Positions 34,111-45,648 of a stretch of DNA of 64,000 nt are shown in pieces (the first letter of the stretch is position 1; each line of letters begins with the position of its first letter). The translations under genes and the position numbers were made by a program. Origin of the DNA: Dryomyza anilis (taxonomy: Eukaryota > Arthropoda > Insecta > Diptera > Dryomyzidae); NCBI GenBank assembly GCA_951804985.1, contig OX638130.1, positions 120,169,593 through 120,233,592 on the forward strand, written 5' to 3'. The notes under the pieces are model-generated. The model was not told where the DNA came from and ran no database searches. It was given only the letters and a program-made list of their open reading frames with translations.

Positions 34111-35477
34111 GTTTTGATCTTTAATCTCAAAATCTCTGTAATGATTTTAAATTCTGTAATGCATTTGTAATAAAAACTGAAAGTTTAAAACAAAAAAACC
34201 ATTAACATAAATTAAATACTTAAGCAAAATTATAAAAGGATCAAAAACCTAAAATTTTGTACTCATAGCAAATATTGAGGGTGCACAATGCGTACACTAT
34301 GGGAAAAAGTTCACCTGGTATAACATAGAACGATCAACAATCCATCCATCCAACAGACCTTACCTTTCCCACGATACTCTGTGCTCTTGACGATACTGCA
34401 CTCTCGAGGACGCAAACAGACTTGATGCGAAGTTGATGATCACAATATAGTTTGAGTCTATCAACTTACGTGACGTGACGTTCCACGGGTATACGTTAAA
34501 AGTAAAAAAAAGAAAAATGCAAAACAAAATTTACTCAACATCATTCCGCAGGACATTTTCCAACACATTCGCAGTGTTGACGAATGGATGGATGGATGGT
34601 TGTTTGGATATATGAAAAGATGGATAGTGGAGAAGGACCCTTTCTGCTGTCATATTGTGTATGATATTAAACAACCAACAACCAACAGACATTAAGGGAG
34701 AATATTCTCAGCTCATTTGAATATTGTGTCCTTGATATGCCTGGGTGACCTGGGTGCATTACCAGATATATCTTTTGCGGTCGTTGTCATGAATTTCTGT
34801 CTTCTCATGCCTTGCATGCTTGGACGCATAACTATTTGGATTTTAATGATTTTTAATGGGAACTTATGATATATCATCAACATGTAGTAAATAACCAACA
34901 TATTGTCTAAGTTTTATTATGCGCTTGTTAAATAAAAACAAAAAAGGTTTATAGAAAACCTTTTGCATAAAACAATATTACAAAGTGTAGCATGTAACAT
35001 ATGGGCAAATTTATTTTTATGGTACTTTTTTTTAATTGTTTTGTCTCAAAGAAAGTATAAATAATAGGAAATACATGTAATTAGTGATATGTAATAAACT
35101 TCTGAGTGTGGTTATGGAAATTACTTATTATCGATTTGAGGATGATAAAAATAATGAAAAAAGACATTTTTTATAGTTGGGCATATAAAAATTTCATGTT
35201 TTATAAGGAAAAGTCAAATATCTCGAATTTTATACAACATGAAAAATAAAATAGCTTGTACGTTATAGATTAATTTATACCACGTTATATTAAAAATAGA
35301 ATTGACATTAGAATTCTACAATTTTATAAATTTGCGCATCAATATGCTAAATTTTTTCGCCGATTACCATTTTTATCATATTAAAGATTTCAATCGCATT
35401 TTTTAATGTTTTTCATTTTCAGTATTTTCAGTTCTATATATTTATAAATTTGAGTTTTTATTATTCTTATAATAAAA
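34111..35477. other. Intergenic AT-rich sequence
   Basis: No gene is seen. CATCCATCC and GGATGGATGG words at 34341 and 34582 form an inverted pair about 250 bp apart. Their significance is unclear. Confidence 0.35.
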
Positions 35478-35545
35478 CGACGCTGGCTCAATGGTTTGTG
35501 CGCTAAACTACGTTCCGAAAGGTTCCAGGTTCAAACCACACGACT
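35478..35545 (+). mobile_element. tRNA-derived SINE-like head (third type)
   Basis: An A box TGGCTCAATGG (35484-35494) and a B box GGTTCAAACC (35528-35537) are spaced as in a tRNA. The implied acceptor stem does not pair well and the following sequence is AT-rich and non-tRNA. Only one copy is visible in the window. A decayed tRNA pseudogene is the alternative. Confidence 0.5.
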
Positions 35546-36073
35546 GTGAAAACAACATGATGGAAAATGATTTTCTAGATGACAAAAAATATGATGAATA
35601 TACCTTTTTGTTATTAGTATAGAGAGATATAAACACATATATTATTTTGTAAATTTTATAAGGCATAGTTCGAAAAGTACATTCGTGAATAAAAAAAATA
35701 TTTTTTCACCTTTAAAAATATTTCCGAAAGATAAAAATTACTTTCAACATTTTCACGAATCAATAAAATGAAAAGACAACTTTTTTATATTCATTAGAAT
35801 AATACTCATTTTCATTCCTTTTTTAAATACAACTTTCATAGAAAGAAAATCATCGGGAATTATAAGGAATACAACTAAAGTGCCTGTGATTGCTTAATAA
35901 TTTCAGCTGGATCTGCGTTAATGGATATTTTTGACAAATTGGTTCCTTTGGGATTTTTCGTATACCTAACTAGTAAAAAGTCCAATGGCGTAGTTGGGCT
36001 GTGGAAAATCCATCGATAAATTTAAAAATATTCCTGAATTCAATACTAAAATTCGTTCAAGGACATCGTCATT
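35546..36073. other. Intergenic AT-rich sequence
   Basis: Nothing recognisable. Confidence 0.35.
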
Positions 36074-36540
36074 CACAGAGAAAAATGTACATCATATTGA
36101 TGAATTCCGTTCTTCAAACCATGATTCGTTGTATTAAAGAACCATTCATAATATTAATGACTAACGCCATCCAAGTTATGAATGCGATCATCAATATGAT
36201 GAACGCATGGTAACTATCGAAAAGGTGTTCTTCAATATTATGAATTGTATGTGAAGGATACGTTTCATCATATTAATGAACAAGAACATAAAATGCAACA
36301 TATTTTACTTCATATTGAAGAATGCTGTATAAACCAAATTTCAATCAAAATATTTATTTTTCGTTCAGTTTTTGCCGTACTTCTCAGTTCTCAAGTAGTT
36401 CTTGTATGTTATTTCTTGTGCTTGTTCGACATGTATATATTAGTAAAATGTTTTATTATATATTTATTTATTATTACAACTTTTTATTAATAAAATCTTA
36501 TATTTATAAAAAATATAATAAGAACAAAATTTTTGCAAAT
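36074..36540. mobile_element. Family M MITE, copy with an intact (empty) site
   Basis: It begins CACAGAGAAAAATGTACATC and matches 27228-27616 with few differences (GTTCTTCAAACCATGATTC, CAAGAACATAAAATGCAACA, GCCGTACTTCTCAGTTCTCA). It then continues without interruption through TTATTATTACAACTTTTTAT, where the other copy carries the 1.78-kb insert. The right half is not clearly traceable beyond about 36540. Confidence 0.8.
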
Positions 36541-37975
36541 AATACGCACTGGCGAAGTTTACACGGGTCCCGCAATGTTGGTGGTGGACATGTTATATAC
36601 TTTTTTAAATGGGAATTATGAATAAAATTGTTGAACATTTTTTATACAAAAAATATTTGTATGGAATGTGTAATATATGTGTATTCATATGGAATTACTC
36701 ATATTCAAAAATACATTTACTATTTTTGCAATTTAATAATCATGAAATTCAATTCATCTAATCTAGAAGAATATATCGTGATTTCTTATTAATACCCAGT
36801 ATGCCATTCATTTCGATATCATTGTGATATCAATGCGAGAAGAAGAAGGAGAATTCACACGATATGGAACACTTTCTCGTAGCGATATCGAGCGTCAAAT
36901 TGCACGTACATGGTAGGTAGTAGGGATGTCAATCCCGGGATCCCGGGTTTTGAGTTAAATCAGATCCGAAAAATTCATCCCGGTATCATCGTTAAATCCC
37001 GGGATTTTCGGTATTACAAAAAACGCTAGTAGATCAATTTTAAATAGTTTATTGAAAAGTCTTTCAATGTTTTTATACACATTTCGTGAAAAAGTAAATC
37101 AAACATTTAATGGACTAAAATTATTTAAATGTCATATATTGTCAAAGTAATTTGATGTACGAGAAATTTTAAAAATTAGAATCGATAAAGTAACGAGAGT
37201 GACCTTTTTTTATCAAAGTTATTCGAGAATGCTTCGAGGCATCGGAGGTCTCCGAGTCATGGCTGTCTGGGTAGTCACAAAAAATACTTTGAATTTAGTT
37301 ATAAGAAATGTCACAAATGTTCCGTGTATGAAAAGGTATAACCAAAATATAGATTAATCTTTTTTTTTTGTATAGTTCTATAATTTCCAGTATTAAATTT
37401 ATTTCACGGTAAACATTTTTAAAGTATTTAATTTTTTGAAGCAATCTTTATAGATAAAAATATCGATTTATTTTAAATTCTTCTTTTTTTTGTTAATCCA
37501 CTCGATGTATCCAATAATCTCCAAAGTTCCAATTAAACACAGCAATTAGTTTTTTTTTTATAATATATTTTTCATCATTTCATTTGAAAACACATTTTAA
37601 ATACACTTAAAGAAAATTTTTATAACTTTATATTTTTTATATTGTAAATATATATAGAAAAAAAACATGCAACTCTTTAACCCATAAAATATATAGTATG
37701 CTTTGTACATTATATCAATTAAATTCTAAACTAATTTCTTTTTCTTCGAACGAAATAATATGTTTTTCTAAGCTTAAAATTAAATCATTGTCTTCCCTTA
37801 ACCTATGAACTAATGGTTTGTTTGTTGGTTTGGTTTAACTTAAACTTAAGATTACGGACAAAATAAATTCTGGGGCATATTTACACTTAATGCTAAATTG
37901 AGAAAATTTTTAGTTTGTCTTAAGCGTATTTTGGATAACGATTGCATCAAAAAGCAACGTTTGAATGGTGCATGC
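36541..37975. other. Intergenic sequence / 3' region of ase
   Basis: A CCCGGGATCCCGGG-like patch at 36933-36946 lies within a repeat of TCCCGGGATTT words (36930-37015). The rest is AT-rich. The ase 3'UTR must lie within the right part, but I cannot choose between the several weak AATAAA-type signals on the minus strand. Confidence 0.4.
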
Positions 37976-39904
37976 TCACATAATGACCGAGCCTCCATCC
38001 GACTTGGGCGTGTGCGCCTCCCACCAGTCAATAGCCTCCATCATGCTTTCATCGGAGAGCCCCGTCGAAGTGTGCGACGTATCGAGCATAACGTCCTGCA
38101 GTTCCTTCTTGAAACTGACGACGCCCTCGTAGAAGGAGCCACCGTGATCTTGATCGAAGAAACCGGGCAGCGCATGCGCAGCAGCCGCAACCATTGCCAT
38201 GTTCGAGTTGTCGAGTGGTGGCGACATCGACATAGAATTGTGTTGACCCAGCAGTAGTGGTTGTTGTTGTTGCACGCGCTGTTGATGTTGTTGTGGATCG
38301 AGAATCAGCGGTTGATAGACGATCGCATTTGAGTTGGGGGAAAGTGCAGGCAGCGGTGCACAAAAGTCCGTCTCAATGTATTCTTGCTTGATCAGCGGCA
38401 TTTTATGTTGCTGCTGTGGATGTTGTTGTTGCGGTGGTGTTGGTGCCACAAATTGCCGTTGCTCGTTGCGTAGATTGTTGCCCCCGATCGCGAAGCGGCT
38501 AGCACACGTCTGCAATAAAATTTCATTAGCGACAGGTGATAACGACGTCCTCGCCATTGACGATCGCTGTTGTAACGGCGATGCGACTGCACTGGGGGAT
38601 GAAGTTTGTGGCACGGGCGATCGCGATAATGATGATGACGTTGCCGCCGCATCGACGGCACTTACATGATGGGCAGGTGTTGTTGCTGCAGTTGTCGTTT
38701 GCATAATTGATGTTGGCGAGGAATGCAGATCAGCTGTGCCCGTTGTCGATGCTGACGATGACGGACTGTGGCAATTAGTGTCAATTAACGCATTGAACTG
38801 TTCGTCGTCGATCCTCGGCGAAAGGTTGTTGGCCACATGGCCACCCAGAAAGAGTTCGGGCGTCAGCAACTGATAGGTGTTGGTGCCCGGTATGCGTATG
38901 TATTGGAGCCCATTGAGGCTGGTGATGGCGGGCAGCAGATCCTGTGCCGCCGCTGCAAAATCTCCCAGTGATGGTGTTGCTGCTGCGGGTGCCAAATCAT
39001 CGTCCAGCTCATAGTTGCTCATTGAATCGTCGTACTGATCATCGATGCCGGGCGACAGCGCGCCAAACTCATCTTTGATTAAAGCAAAACTGTCATCTCC
39101 CGCGGCATTGCTGCCACCACCGTCGCCGCCTCCAATTGGAAAATCAAAGCCCAGCATGCGTTCCAAACTTCTGATGTACTCGACGGCCATGCGCAATGTC
39201 TCCACCTTGCTCAGTTTTTTGGCGGCAGCACCGCGCGCACCCGCCGCGGTGCTCTGCGACTCAAAGACCTCTGCGACCTCCTCCGGTATTCGTTCACGCA
39301 ATGCGGCAAATCCGTTGTTGACCTGTTTCACGCGATTGCGCTCGCGTGCATTGCGGCGTGCCACCGCCTGAGGTGCGGGCAGCCCTTTGCGACCGGGTGT
39401 GCCCGCGGCGTGCGGTGCTTCATCGTTGGGCGGTGACTTAGACTGCAGTGAGTTGACATTTTCACACACTTTCTTGGTGCTGCTCTTTGGCGTTGTAGCG
39501 GATTTATTGCAAAGTTTTGGTTTCTTGATGACGGGCGTTGATGTTGCCGTCTTCAGCAACATAATGTTGCTGTTGGACTTGGTCTCACCAAGAGGGCGCT
39601 TGCGCGCGGCGTTTGTAGTTTTGTTGAGATTGTTGCTATTGCTGTGCACCGCATTCACCGCACCAATCATGCCGAAATCCTTGATCTTTTTAACGATCGT
39701 ATTGGCATTATTGATGTTGCTGCTGCCGCCGATTTGACTGTTGTTGCTGATGTTAATCGCATTGCTGACATTTTCGCTGAGCACATTTTGCACTGTGATC
39801 TTGTTAAAGGTCTTGGCCAGATTGTTTTGGCCGCCGCTATTCTCGTTGGTTTTCATTTTTAAGCCTTGCGCTAGATTGTAGCTCATGACGCTGAGGGTAG
39901 CCAT
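37976..39904 (-). CDS. ase: Asense, achaete-scute family bHLH transcription factor
   Basis: 642 aa in a single exon. The bHLH domain lies at about 181-250: basic region [16 protein letters not shown], then [11 protein letters not shown], a long loop, then [19 protein letters not shown]. Asense-specific segments flank it: the N-terminal [12 protein letters not shown] and [59 protein letters not shown], and the tail [21 protein letters not shown]. Role: in flies it heterodimerises with Daughterless, binds E-boxes in the nucleus, and marks type I neuroblasts and sensory-organ precursors. It is longer than D. melanogaster ase (a little under 500 aa as I recall). The excess is Asn-, Ala-, Ser/Thr- and Gln-rich low-complexity sequence. 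It is divergent from Rsf1, with about 0.8-0.9 kb between the ase ATG and the Rsf1 5' region. The start is the first ATG of the frame; a second Met at residue 7 is possible. Confidence 0.95.
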   Translation of the reverse strand: MATLSVMSYNLAQGLKMKTNENSGGQNNLAKTFNKITVQNVLSENVSNAINISNNSQIGGSSNINNANTIVKKIKDFGMIGAVNAVHSNSNNLNKTTNAARKRPLGETKSNSNIMLLKTATSTPVIKKPKLCNKSATTPKSSTKKVCENVNSLQSKSPPNDEAPHAAGTPGRKGLPAPQAVARRNARERNRVKQVNNGFAALRERIPEEVAEVFESQSTAAGARGAAAKKLSKVETLRMAVEYIRSLERMLGFDFPIGGGDGGGSNAAGDDSFALIKDEFGALSPGIDDQYDDSMSNYELDDDLAPAAATPSLGDFAAAAQDLLPAITSLNGLQYIRIPGTNTYQLLTPELFLGGHVANNLSPRIDDEQFNALIDTNCHSPSSSASTTGTADLHSSPTSIMQTTTAATTPAHHVSAVDAAATSSSLSRSPVPQTSSPSAVASPLQQRSSMARTSLSPVANEILLQTCASRFAIGGNNLRNEQRQFVAPTPPQQQHPQQQHKMPLIKQEYIETDFCAPLPALSPNSNAIVYQPLILDPQQHQQRVQQQQPLLLGQHNSMSMSPPLDNSNMAMVAAAAHALPGFFDQDHGGSFYEGVVSFKKELQDVMLDTSHTSTGLSDESMMEAIDWWEAHTPKSDGGSVIM

Positions 39905-40727
39905 ACGTAGGCTCCAAGGGGCGCGCGCGTTTTTAATATTTAAATATTTTAGTGATTTTTTGAAACTGCGGTGGCGCCACGTCCTGCTCGCTGTTCAGCT
40001 TTTGTAAGACTGTTGATGTTTTCAAAAATATTTTGGAATTTTTCCCAGTTGGTTTGTTTGGTTGGTTGGTATGTTGATCGTTTGGTTGGATCGATTGGAA
40101 AATATGTGTTTTGTGCACGTAGAGGACAGCTGTTTGGTGCCGTGTCGCGTGCCCGATGTCTTGCGTTGCAATGTCATGGGGCGTCGTGCGCAACCAACGT
40201 CCTACCATCGGAAATGACTTCGGCTGTCGCGGCGGCGCACAATGAAAATAACGTTTTTTGCTTTGATCGACGTCAACGATAGCAGGGTTGGGGAGGTTGG
40301 CATATAAATTGCTTTCGGTTGCATTGTTCACGTAACGTAACAAAAAGCAAAAAGGTGCTGCTGGCAACACATGCCAAACGAGCACAGCACAGTTACACAG
40401 GGGCGCTGTTGCATATGTATTGGTTTCTCTGTATGGGTGTGTGTGTGACTTTTCATCCCCTGGGCTGCTGTCTATGACAGGGTGTTGTTTTCAGGTCTGC
40501 CGCTATGCTCGACCTCTTCGTGTTTTCTCTGTACCTTTTGCTATGTGTTTTCAACCACGTTACCATTTCATATGTGCGCTCTCGCGCTTAAACTCCCTAC
40601 GGCTCTCTGCTACCTACGCCACTGTGCATGGCTGTCTGTCTCAGAGGCACTCTCTGCTACATATGGAAATCTAACGCACTCTCTCATGACTCACTACAGC
40701 TCATGCGCTAGTATATAGGGTGGGTTT
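39905..40727. promoter_or_regulatory. Shared upstream region of ase and Rsf1
   Basis: Balanced-composition, non-repetitive DNA between two divergent genes. It must contain the ase promoter (minus strand) and part of the Rsf1 promoter. A CAGCTG E-box lies at 40126-40131 (minus strand AACAGCTGTC, one mismatch from AWCAGCTGWT). Several CTCTC/CTCTCTG words lie at 40575-40690. Frames crossing the region (for example 39933-40385, minus) show no protein similarity and are not called. Confidence 0.45.
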
Positions 40728-40738
40728 CGGTGTGACCA
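40728..40738 (-). promoter_or_regulatory. Motif 1 (M1BP-type) core-promoter element near Rsf1
   Basis: CGGTGTGACCA is one mismatch from the reverse of the Drosophila core-promoter motif YGGTCACACTR. Motif 1 usually lies close to the start sites of constitutively expressed genes, consistent with a splicing factor. Confidence 0.45.
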
Positions 40739-40843
40739 TTTGTGCATGTATGCGTGCTTGTGTATGCGAAGAGTAATATTTCTGAGAGCTCACAGTCCGA
40801 ACGACTTTTCGACTGTCAGTAGTGCTCAGTTTATACTTGGTGA

Positions 40844-40876
40844 ATGCAAAGACGGAGACGTAAGACGCACGTTTAA
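40844..40876 (+). other. Candidate upstream ORF in the Rsf1 5'UTR
   Basis: An ATG at 40844 opens a 10-codon frame encoding MQRRRRKTHV, ending in TAA at 40874-40876, five bases before the predicted splice donor. If transcription starts upstream of 40844, this short, very basic uORF would be the first ATG of the Rsf1 mRNA. Its translation is speculative. Confidence 0.3.
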
Positions 40877-40881
40877 TACTG

Positions 40882-41218
40882 GTGAGTAGATAAATTCAAT
40901 TAAAATGCTGGAAAATACAAATAAAATGCATAAAAATGGATCATGCATTGGCACCGCGATGCCTCCAACGCTGGAGCACATCGTGCATTATCGTACAACG
41001 TGCTGATCAGTCAAAAACATGTGAAATTGCTGTCAAATCTACAATGCGGCGTGCAAAATGAAAAAAGTAAAAATTGAAGAAAAAAATAACAAAAAACAAA
41101 ATGGCGGCTGCGCGTCACTAGCATTTTTTCCGGAAAATTTGTTTGTATTTTCTACTTTTCCTCTGTAACACAACACCAAATTATCGAACTATGCCTAATA
41201 AATGCTGTTCTTTTGCAG
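40882..41218 (+). other. Predicted 5'UTR intron of Rsf1
   Basis: The donor ACTG|GTGAGT at 40881/40882 and the acceptor TTCTTTTGCAG ending at 41218 define a 337-bp intron upstream of the coding region. Removing it also removes several intron ATGs (such as at 41101 and 41191), leaving a clean leader from 41219 to the ATG at 41345. Confidence 0.65.
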
Positions 41219-41344
41219 AAATTATAAAAACCTCCAAGAAGCGACGACTCCATTACTCGACAAGTAAACCTGGTGACTGCTTCCCTGCAACATCAACTTC
41301 ATCCAGTTTCATCGTAAAAGCAGACAACCAGCACCTACTTCGTA

Positions 41345-41929
41345 ATGAGCGAACGCCGTGGAACACGTGTCTATGTTGGCAATCTGTCCGACAACGTCAA
41401 GAAGGAGGATCTAGACGAAGAGTTCACCAAGTATGGCAAACTGAACTCCGTCTGGGTAGCACTGAATCCACCAGGCTTTGCCTTTGTGGAATTCGAAAAT
41501 CGTGATGATGCAGAGAAGGCCTGCGACGTTATGAACGGCTCGGAAACATTTGGCTCACAGTTACGTGTAGAGATTTCAAAGCCACGTCCACGTCAAGATC
41601 GTCGTGGTGGCGGCGGCGGTGGTTTTGGTGGCGGTGGACGTGACTATGGTGGCGGCGGTGGATTTGGTGGTGGCGGTCGCAGCGGCGGTGGCTATCGTGG
41701 TTCTGAGGGACGTTATGGCAGCAGCAGCAGTCGTGGTTATAGCGGTGGACGTGATGGCGGCAGTAGTAGCTATGGCAGAGACAGCTATGGCAGCAGTCGT
41801 GACGGTGGCCGTTCATTTGGAGGCGGTGGTGGCAGCAGCGGCGGTTATGGAGGCGGTGGACGTAGCGGTGGCAGTGGAGGAGATCGTTTTAGATCACGTT
41901 CGCCTGCGGGAGGTTCTCGACGTTATTAA
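41345..41929 (+). CDS. Rsf1: Rsf1, repressor splicing factor (RRM plus Gly/Arg/Ser-rich tail)
   Basis: 194 aa. A single RRM at about 7-78 has RNP2 VYVGNL (9-14) and RNP1 GFAFVEF (44-50), with YGKLNSVWVALNPPGFAFVE almost as in Drosophila Rsf1. Residues 86-180 are Gly-rich with RGG, GGYGGGG and SSYGRDSYGSS repeats, and the end is RFRSRSPAGGSRRY. Known: Drosophila RSF1 resembles SR proteins in its RRM but antagonises them, binding them through the Gly/Arg/Ser tail and repressing splicing-enhancer activity in the nucleus. The codons GGT/GGC dominate the tail, and three other frames are open only because of this. A 5'UTR intron precedes the CDS. A start context of AACCAGCACC..CGTAATGAG gives G/T near -3, adequate but not strong. 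Divergent from ase. Confidence 0.93.
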   Translation: MSERRGTRVYVGNLSDNVKKEDLDEEFTKYGKLNSVWVALNPPGFAFVEFENRDDAEKACDVMNGSETFGSQLRVEISKPRPRQDRRGGGGGGFGGGGRDYGGGGGFGGGGRSGGGYRGSEGRYGSSSSRGYSGGRDGGSSSYGRDSYGSSRDGGRSFGGGGGSSGGYGGGGRSGGSGGDRFRSRSPAGGSRRY

Positions 41930-42051
41930 ATTCGGAAATATTTGAACATTTGCGAGCCACTAGTGCGCAATTTCATTTATCAGTATATATATATTACTAT
42001 TAATAGACTATTCTCCATTATACAAATATTATAACTACTTTCTTACCTTGC

Positions 42052-42057
42052 AATAAA
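42052..42057 (+). terminator. Polyadenylation signal AATAAA for Rsf1
   Basis: AATAAA in CTTGCAATAAAGC lies about 122 bp after the stop codon. Confidence 0.65.
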
Positions 42058-42989
42058 GCTAGTATAAAAAACGCTAAATATTAGTTTTAATTTTATGTCA
42101 TATTAATAGCCTAAGTTGCCAATATATATATATATATATTTATATCATTTAAAATACTTGTCAAAAATATGTTCTATTAGTGGCTTGAATGTTTTTGTAT
42201 GCAATATGTCTAAGAAGTTTGTGCTAATTTTCAATATATGTACTAATTCAACATTTTGCGCTAAAGATTTTTGTTTTATATGTACTACTCTGATAAACTT
42301 TTAAATTCTGTATTGTAAAGTTATACGAGTTCTATACAAAATAATAAAAAAATCAGTATAAACAGTATATAACTAGGAATTGAAAGTTGATCAGATTAAA
42401 AAATCTTTAAAATATGCGTTTAAATTAAGTTCAAAAATAAATCAGAAAAAAATACATATTTTTAAGGTTACAAAAATCAAATCCGAAAATATAGAACTTA
42501 AATTATAGAACTAAATAAAAAAATATATAAAAACACAAAAATATTTTGATCTTATTTAAAAAGAAACAAATGCTCAAAACTACAAAATTCTGTAAATTTG
42601 ATTATTAACCTAGTCCGTCATGTATAGTAATAGTAATTATATGTACAATATTTTGGTTATAACGCTATAGTATACATACAAAAGAGAAAAAATTGTAATT
42701 GTTGTCAGCATTTGAAGAAAATGCTGAGTTTTTTCATGCACAAATAACGCCGGACCAAAACATGTACATTGCGCCATTTTATAATTGTCAATTGTTGTTG
42801 TCGCATTGCAGCAAAAGAGATAGTGTAGGCCGTAGTTGCACTGATAACTGATAATGCGACCGACAATATCCGAAAATTTTAAATTTCAAAATCTAGAAAT
42901 TCTCGCAGCATCGGACACAGATCAACTCTCAGCCACCAAATTTTTGTTTATCTCATTTGTTTATGTCAATTGTAAATCTATTCTCACAC
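42058..42989. other. Intergenic AT-rich sequence
   Basis: Includes (TA)n at about 42121-42137. No gene is seen. Confidence 0.35.
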
Positions 42990-43440
42990 TCAGAGAAAAA
43001 AAATCATATAACTTTAAACAATTTTTATGTCGATTGATGCAGATAATAGAAAAAAAATCATATAACTTTAAACAATTTTTATGTCGATTGATGCAGATAA
43101 TAAGTGTTTTTCATGATACACAAAACGATATAAGTATAATATTTATTTAATTTTTTTTATAGATTTGTTGTTTTATACAGAATAGATATTTGTTGCACTA
43201 ACTAGGTCTTTTCCCATCTAATTTGTTCGATTTTCTCATCAGCTTAGCCGGTTCTTATAATCGAAAATAAAAACATTGTAGTTTGGACAAAAACCAATTT
43301 AGAACCATTTGTTGTATGTATATGATAATATTTAAAGCTTCAATCGAATATGGCAGTTCCATCAAACAATATGTATAAATTACACTTTGTTATAACTAAC
43401 TTTTTCGTTCCTTCAACCTTTGTAAAAACGAATTTTTCAG
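42990..43440. repeat. 54-bp tandem duplication within a decayed family C-like element
   Basis: The 54-bp segment beginning GAAAAAAAATCATATAAC occurs twice head to tail (about 42993-43046 and 43047-43100) with essentially no difference. It lies at the left end of a stretch starting CACACTCAGAGAAAA and ending CGTTCCTTCAACC..TTTTTCAGTG (43440). That stretch shares TAGTTTGGAC and TTAGAACCATTTG with the 20.1-20.4 kb arm. Confidence 0.75.
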
Positions 43441-43544
43441 TGCAAAAATACTTTGTTCATGGTTGAAGCCTAAGACCGCAAAAATAATAAATAAGAAACT
43501 TTCTAACTAAGTAAATCAAATATGCTAAATAAATATATAGAAAT

Positions 43545-44060
43545 AAATAAAATTTAAAAAAAATCTCTCCCAAAGCAGCTTTTCCCAAAACCAGTTCATC
43601 CCAGGACAATTTTTTCAAGGAATATTTTTCCTCGGATTTTTGGTCCATAAACAATTCTTTCCCGGGAGAATTTTCCCAGAGTTAATTTTTTCCGGAATTA
43701 TTATTCCTCGAGACAATTTTTACATTTTAATTTGAACGCACGTCGTATATATTACACATTTCAATGTATTTCAGTGGTAAATTTTATTTTGATTTTAGTA
43801 TGGTGACTTTTATTGTGGTGAGTTTTAGTTTGGTGAGTTTGGGTGTTGTGATTTTCGTGTGGTGAGTTCAGTTGTGGTGAATTTAAGATGTTCAAGGTTG
43901 TTAACTACATCCTTGTCTAAAATAGAATTGCTATCACTGTGATAACTGTCAAAAGTGTTTTAAAAGTGTAACTTGCATGGGTGATTCCACGCACTCTAAT
44001 CCAACCCCGTCCACATTTGGTAACTTGGATAAAAATGAAAGTCTATTTCAAAAAAATCCT
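43545..44060 (+). mobile_element. Family B Helentron-like element, degenerate copy 4
   Basis: A decayed head (AAGCAGCTTTTCCC, CCCAGGACAATTTTTTC, TTCTTTCCCGGGAGAATT) is followed by about seven degenerate 15-bp units (GTGGTGAGTTTTAGTTTGGT near 43817). A tail remnant GATTCCACGCACTCTAATCC follows near 43982. It is older and shorter than the other three copies. Confidence 0.65.
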
Positions 44061-44424
44061 ATCATAATCTCATCATTATTTTGTTTTAAAATATTCTGTT
44101 ATATGTGAGTAATTGCACTCAAGCTAGTGAAATGAAATCGTTTGTGTCAACCCACGTAGAGTTTATCACAACCTCATGCTCTTTTTCGACACTAACGAAT
44201 CAAGAGTGAATTACAACCAATAATGTCGATAGGGTAACAAATCACCTTCCAATATTTTGAATTCAGTACGTACATATTATACACATTAAGTTTTTTTCGC
44301 AATAACATTTTTTTGGGGAAAACTTTCATGTTTTGTTCAAATTTAATATTTGATAGAAGTTCGAAATCGAGTTATGTTAAGTAATAAAAAGTAACTTCCA
44401 TGTAAAAATACTTGCGATTTCAAA
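44061..44424. other. Intergenic sequence
   Basis: Nothing recognisable. Confidence 0.3.
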
Positions 44425-45648
44425 TAAATACACATATAGAAAAATCCTATTTTGCCATGAGGTTGGAAGAACTAAAATGTTATTGTAACATTCAACTTTA
44501 TTCGTTTAAAAGGTACTTTCTACAAATTTGTTGGTGGATTCACCATATTCGGTTGGCTTTTAATTCCTTAGCCTATATAAACTCTTTGAAATTAGTTGTA
44601 GTCTAAACTACAATGTTTTTACTTATGATTTTAGGAACCGACTAAGCGGTTGATAGAACCGAATAAATTGGTTGGGCAAGGTTGGCAAATATCTATTATA
44701 TGTGCATGACTAAATAATTAAGGTATTCCTACTTGAAATAATCATTTATGAATGGAATGAGTGAAAACATTTTTTCCGAACTTTATTTTTTGTTATTTAC
44801 CCGGTATTTGTTTGCAGTGTATTTTCTTTTCTTACGGGGGTTGAGCAGCAAATATTTTAGAAATAATAAAAGATAAATTATGTTGTTAAATGTTCGTAAT
44901 TTTTACTTCAGTACCATCCATATTAGAATACCACATTTACGAGTTTTTGTTTTTTGTGGTTTATACCATATGTACTTGGATACATTGAACCATATGTAGG
45001 AGAGAATAAATGTGCAGTGTGTAATTATATTCACCCCTGGTTAATTTTAAGATGTGTATAAGAAATAACAAGTTACTAAAAATGAATGAATGTATGATGG
45101 TAATTTAACATTGTTTGAATTAATAAAACATTTTTGTGATTTAAACATTCGTTATAAAAAAAGGAATTGAAACCCAAACGATTATCGATAGCAATTTCTA
45201 TTTCTACCTTCTCCCTGCTCAAAAAAATAACTGCCTAAATCAAAAACATAACTTGCAACCGGTATGCCAAAACCGTATCGTCACAAAACTAAAGGTTTTG
45301 GTATTTCGGTTTCAAGTTATGTTTTTGATTTAGATTTTTGTATTAATATGACTTTCCTTTCATATATTCATATATTGAACAAAACGCCGAATTATTTTAC
45401 TCATTCCAATAAATTTGAAAGAGATATTTTGCACGAATCAACCTATTCGGTTCTCTCAACCACTTAGTCGATTGTTAATGTCAAAACTAAAAGAGTTGTG
45501 GTTTGGACTACATCCAATTTCGTATAGGTTTAGTATAACTTAGAGTGTGTAATTTGTAGAAAATTAAATTTCATCAAATGGAATTGGTTGTTACAACTAA
45601 TTTCTTCGTTCTTACAACCTCTTGCCAAAACTGGAATTTTCTGTGTGT
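44425..45648. mobile_element. Family C fold-back element with ~265-bp inverted arms
   Basis: The left arm 44425-44690 (ACACATATAGAAAAATCC, CATGAGGTTGGAAGAACT, AACCGACTAAGCGGTTG, GAACCGAATAAATTGG) is the inverted copy of the right arm 45425-45648 (ATTCGGTTCTCTCAACCAC, TTAGTCGATTG, CTTACAACCTCTTGCC, TTTTCTGTGTG). The ~735-bp spacer is AT-rich with no protein frame. The CACACAGAAAAT ends are shared with other elements in the window. Confidence 0.8.

Noticed and set aside
38049..39737. Several frames on both strands across ase (for example 38334-38669 and 39045-39371 plus)
   Set aside because: Shadows of the GC-rich, low-complexity ase coding sequence.
40690..40760. TATATAG at about 40712 as the Rsf1 TATA box
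   Set aside because: No good initiator lies 25-35 bp downstream, and a motif 1 site just after it suggests a TATA-less promoter. Kept only as a possibility.
41529..41945. Alternative frames over the Gly-rich tail of Rsf1, including 41143-41505
   Set aside because: Repeat-driven open frames. The 41143 frame starts in the predicted 5'UTR intron and runs out of frame through the RRM region.
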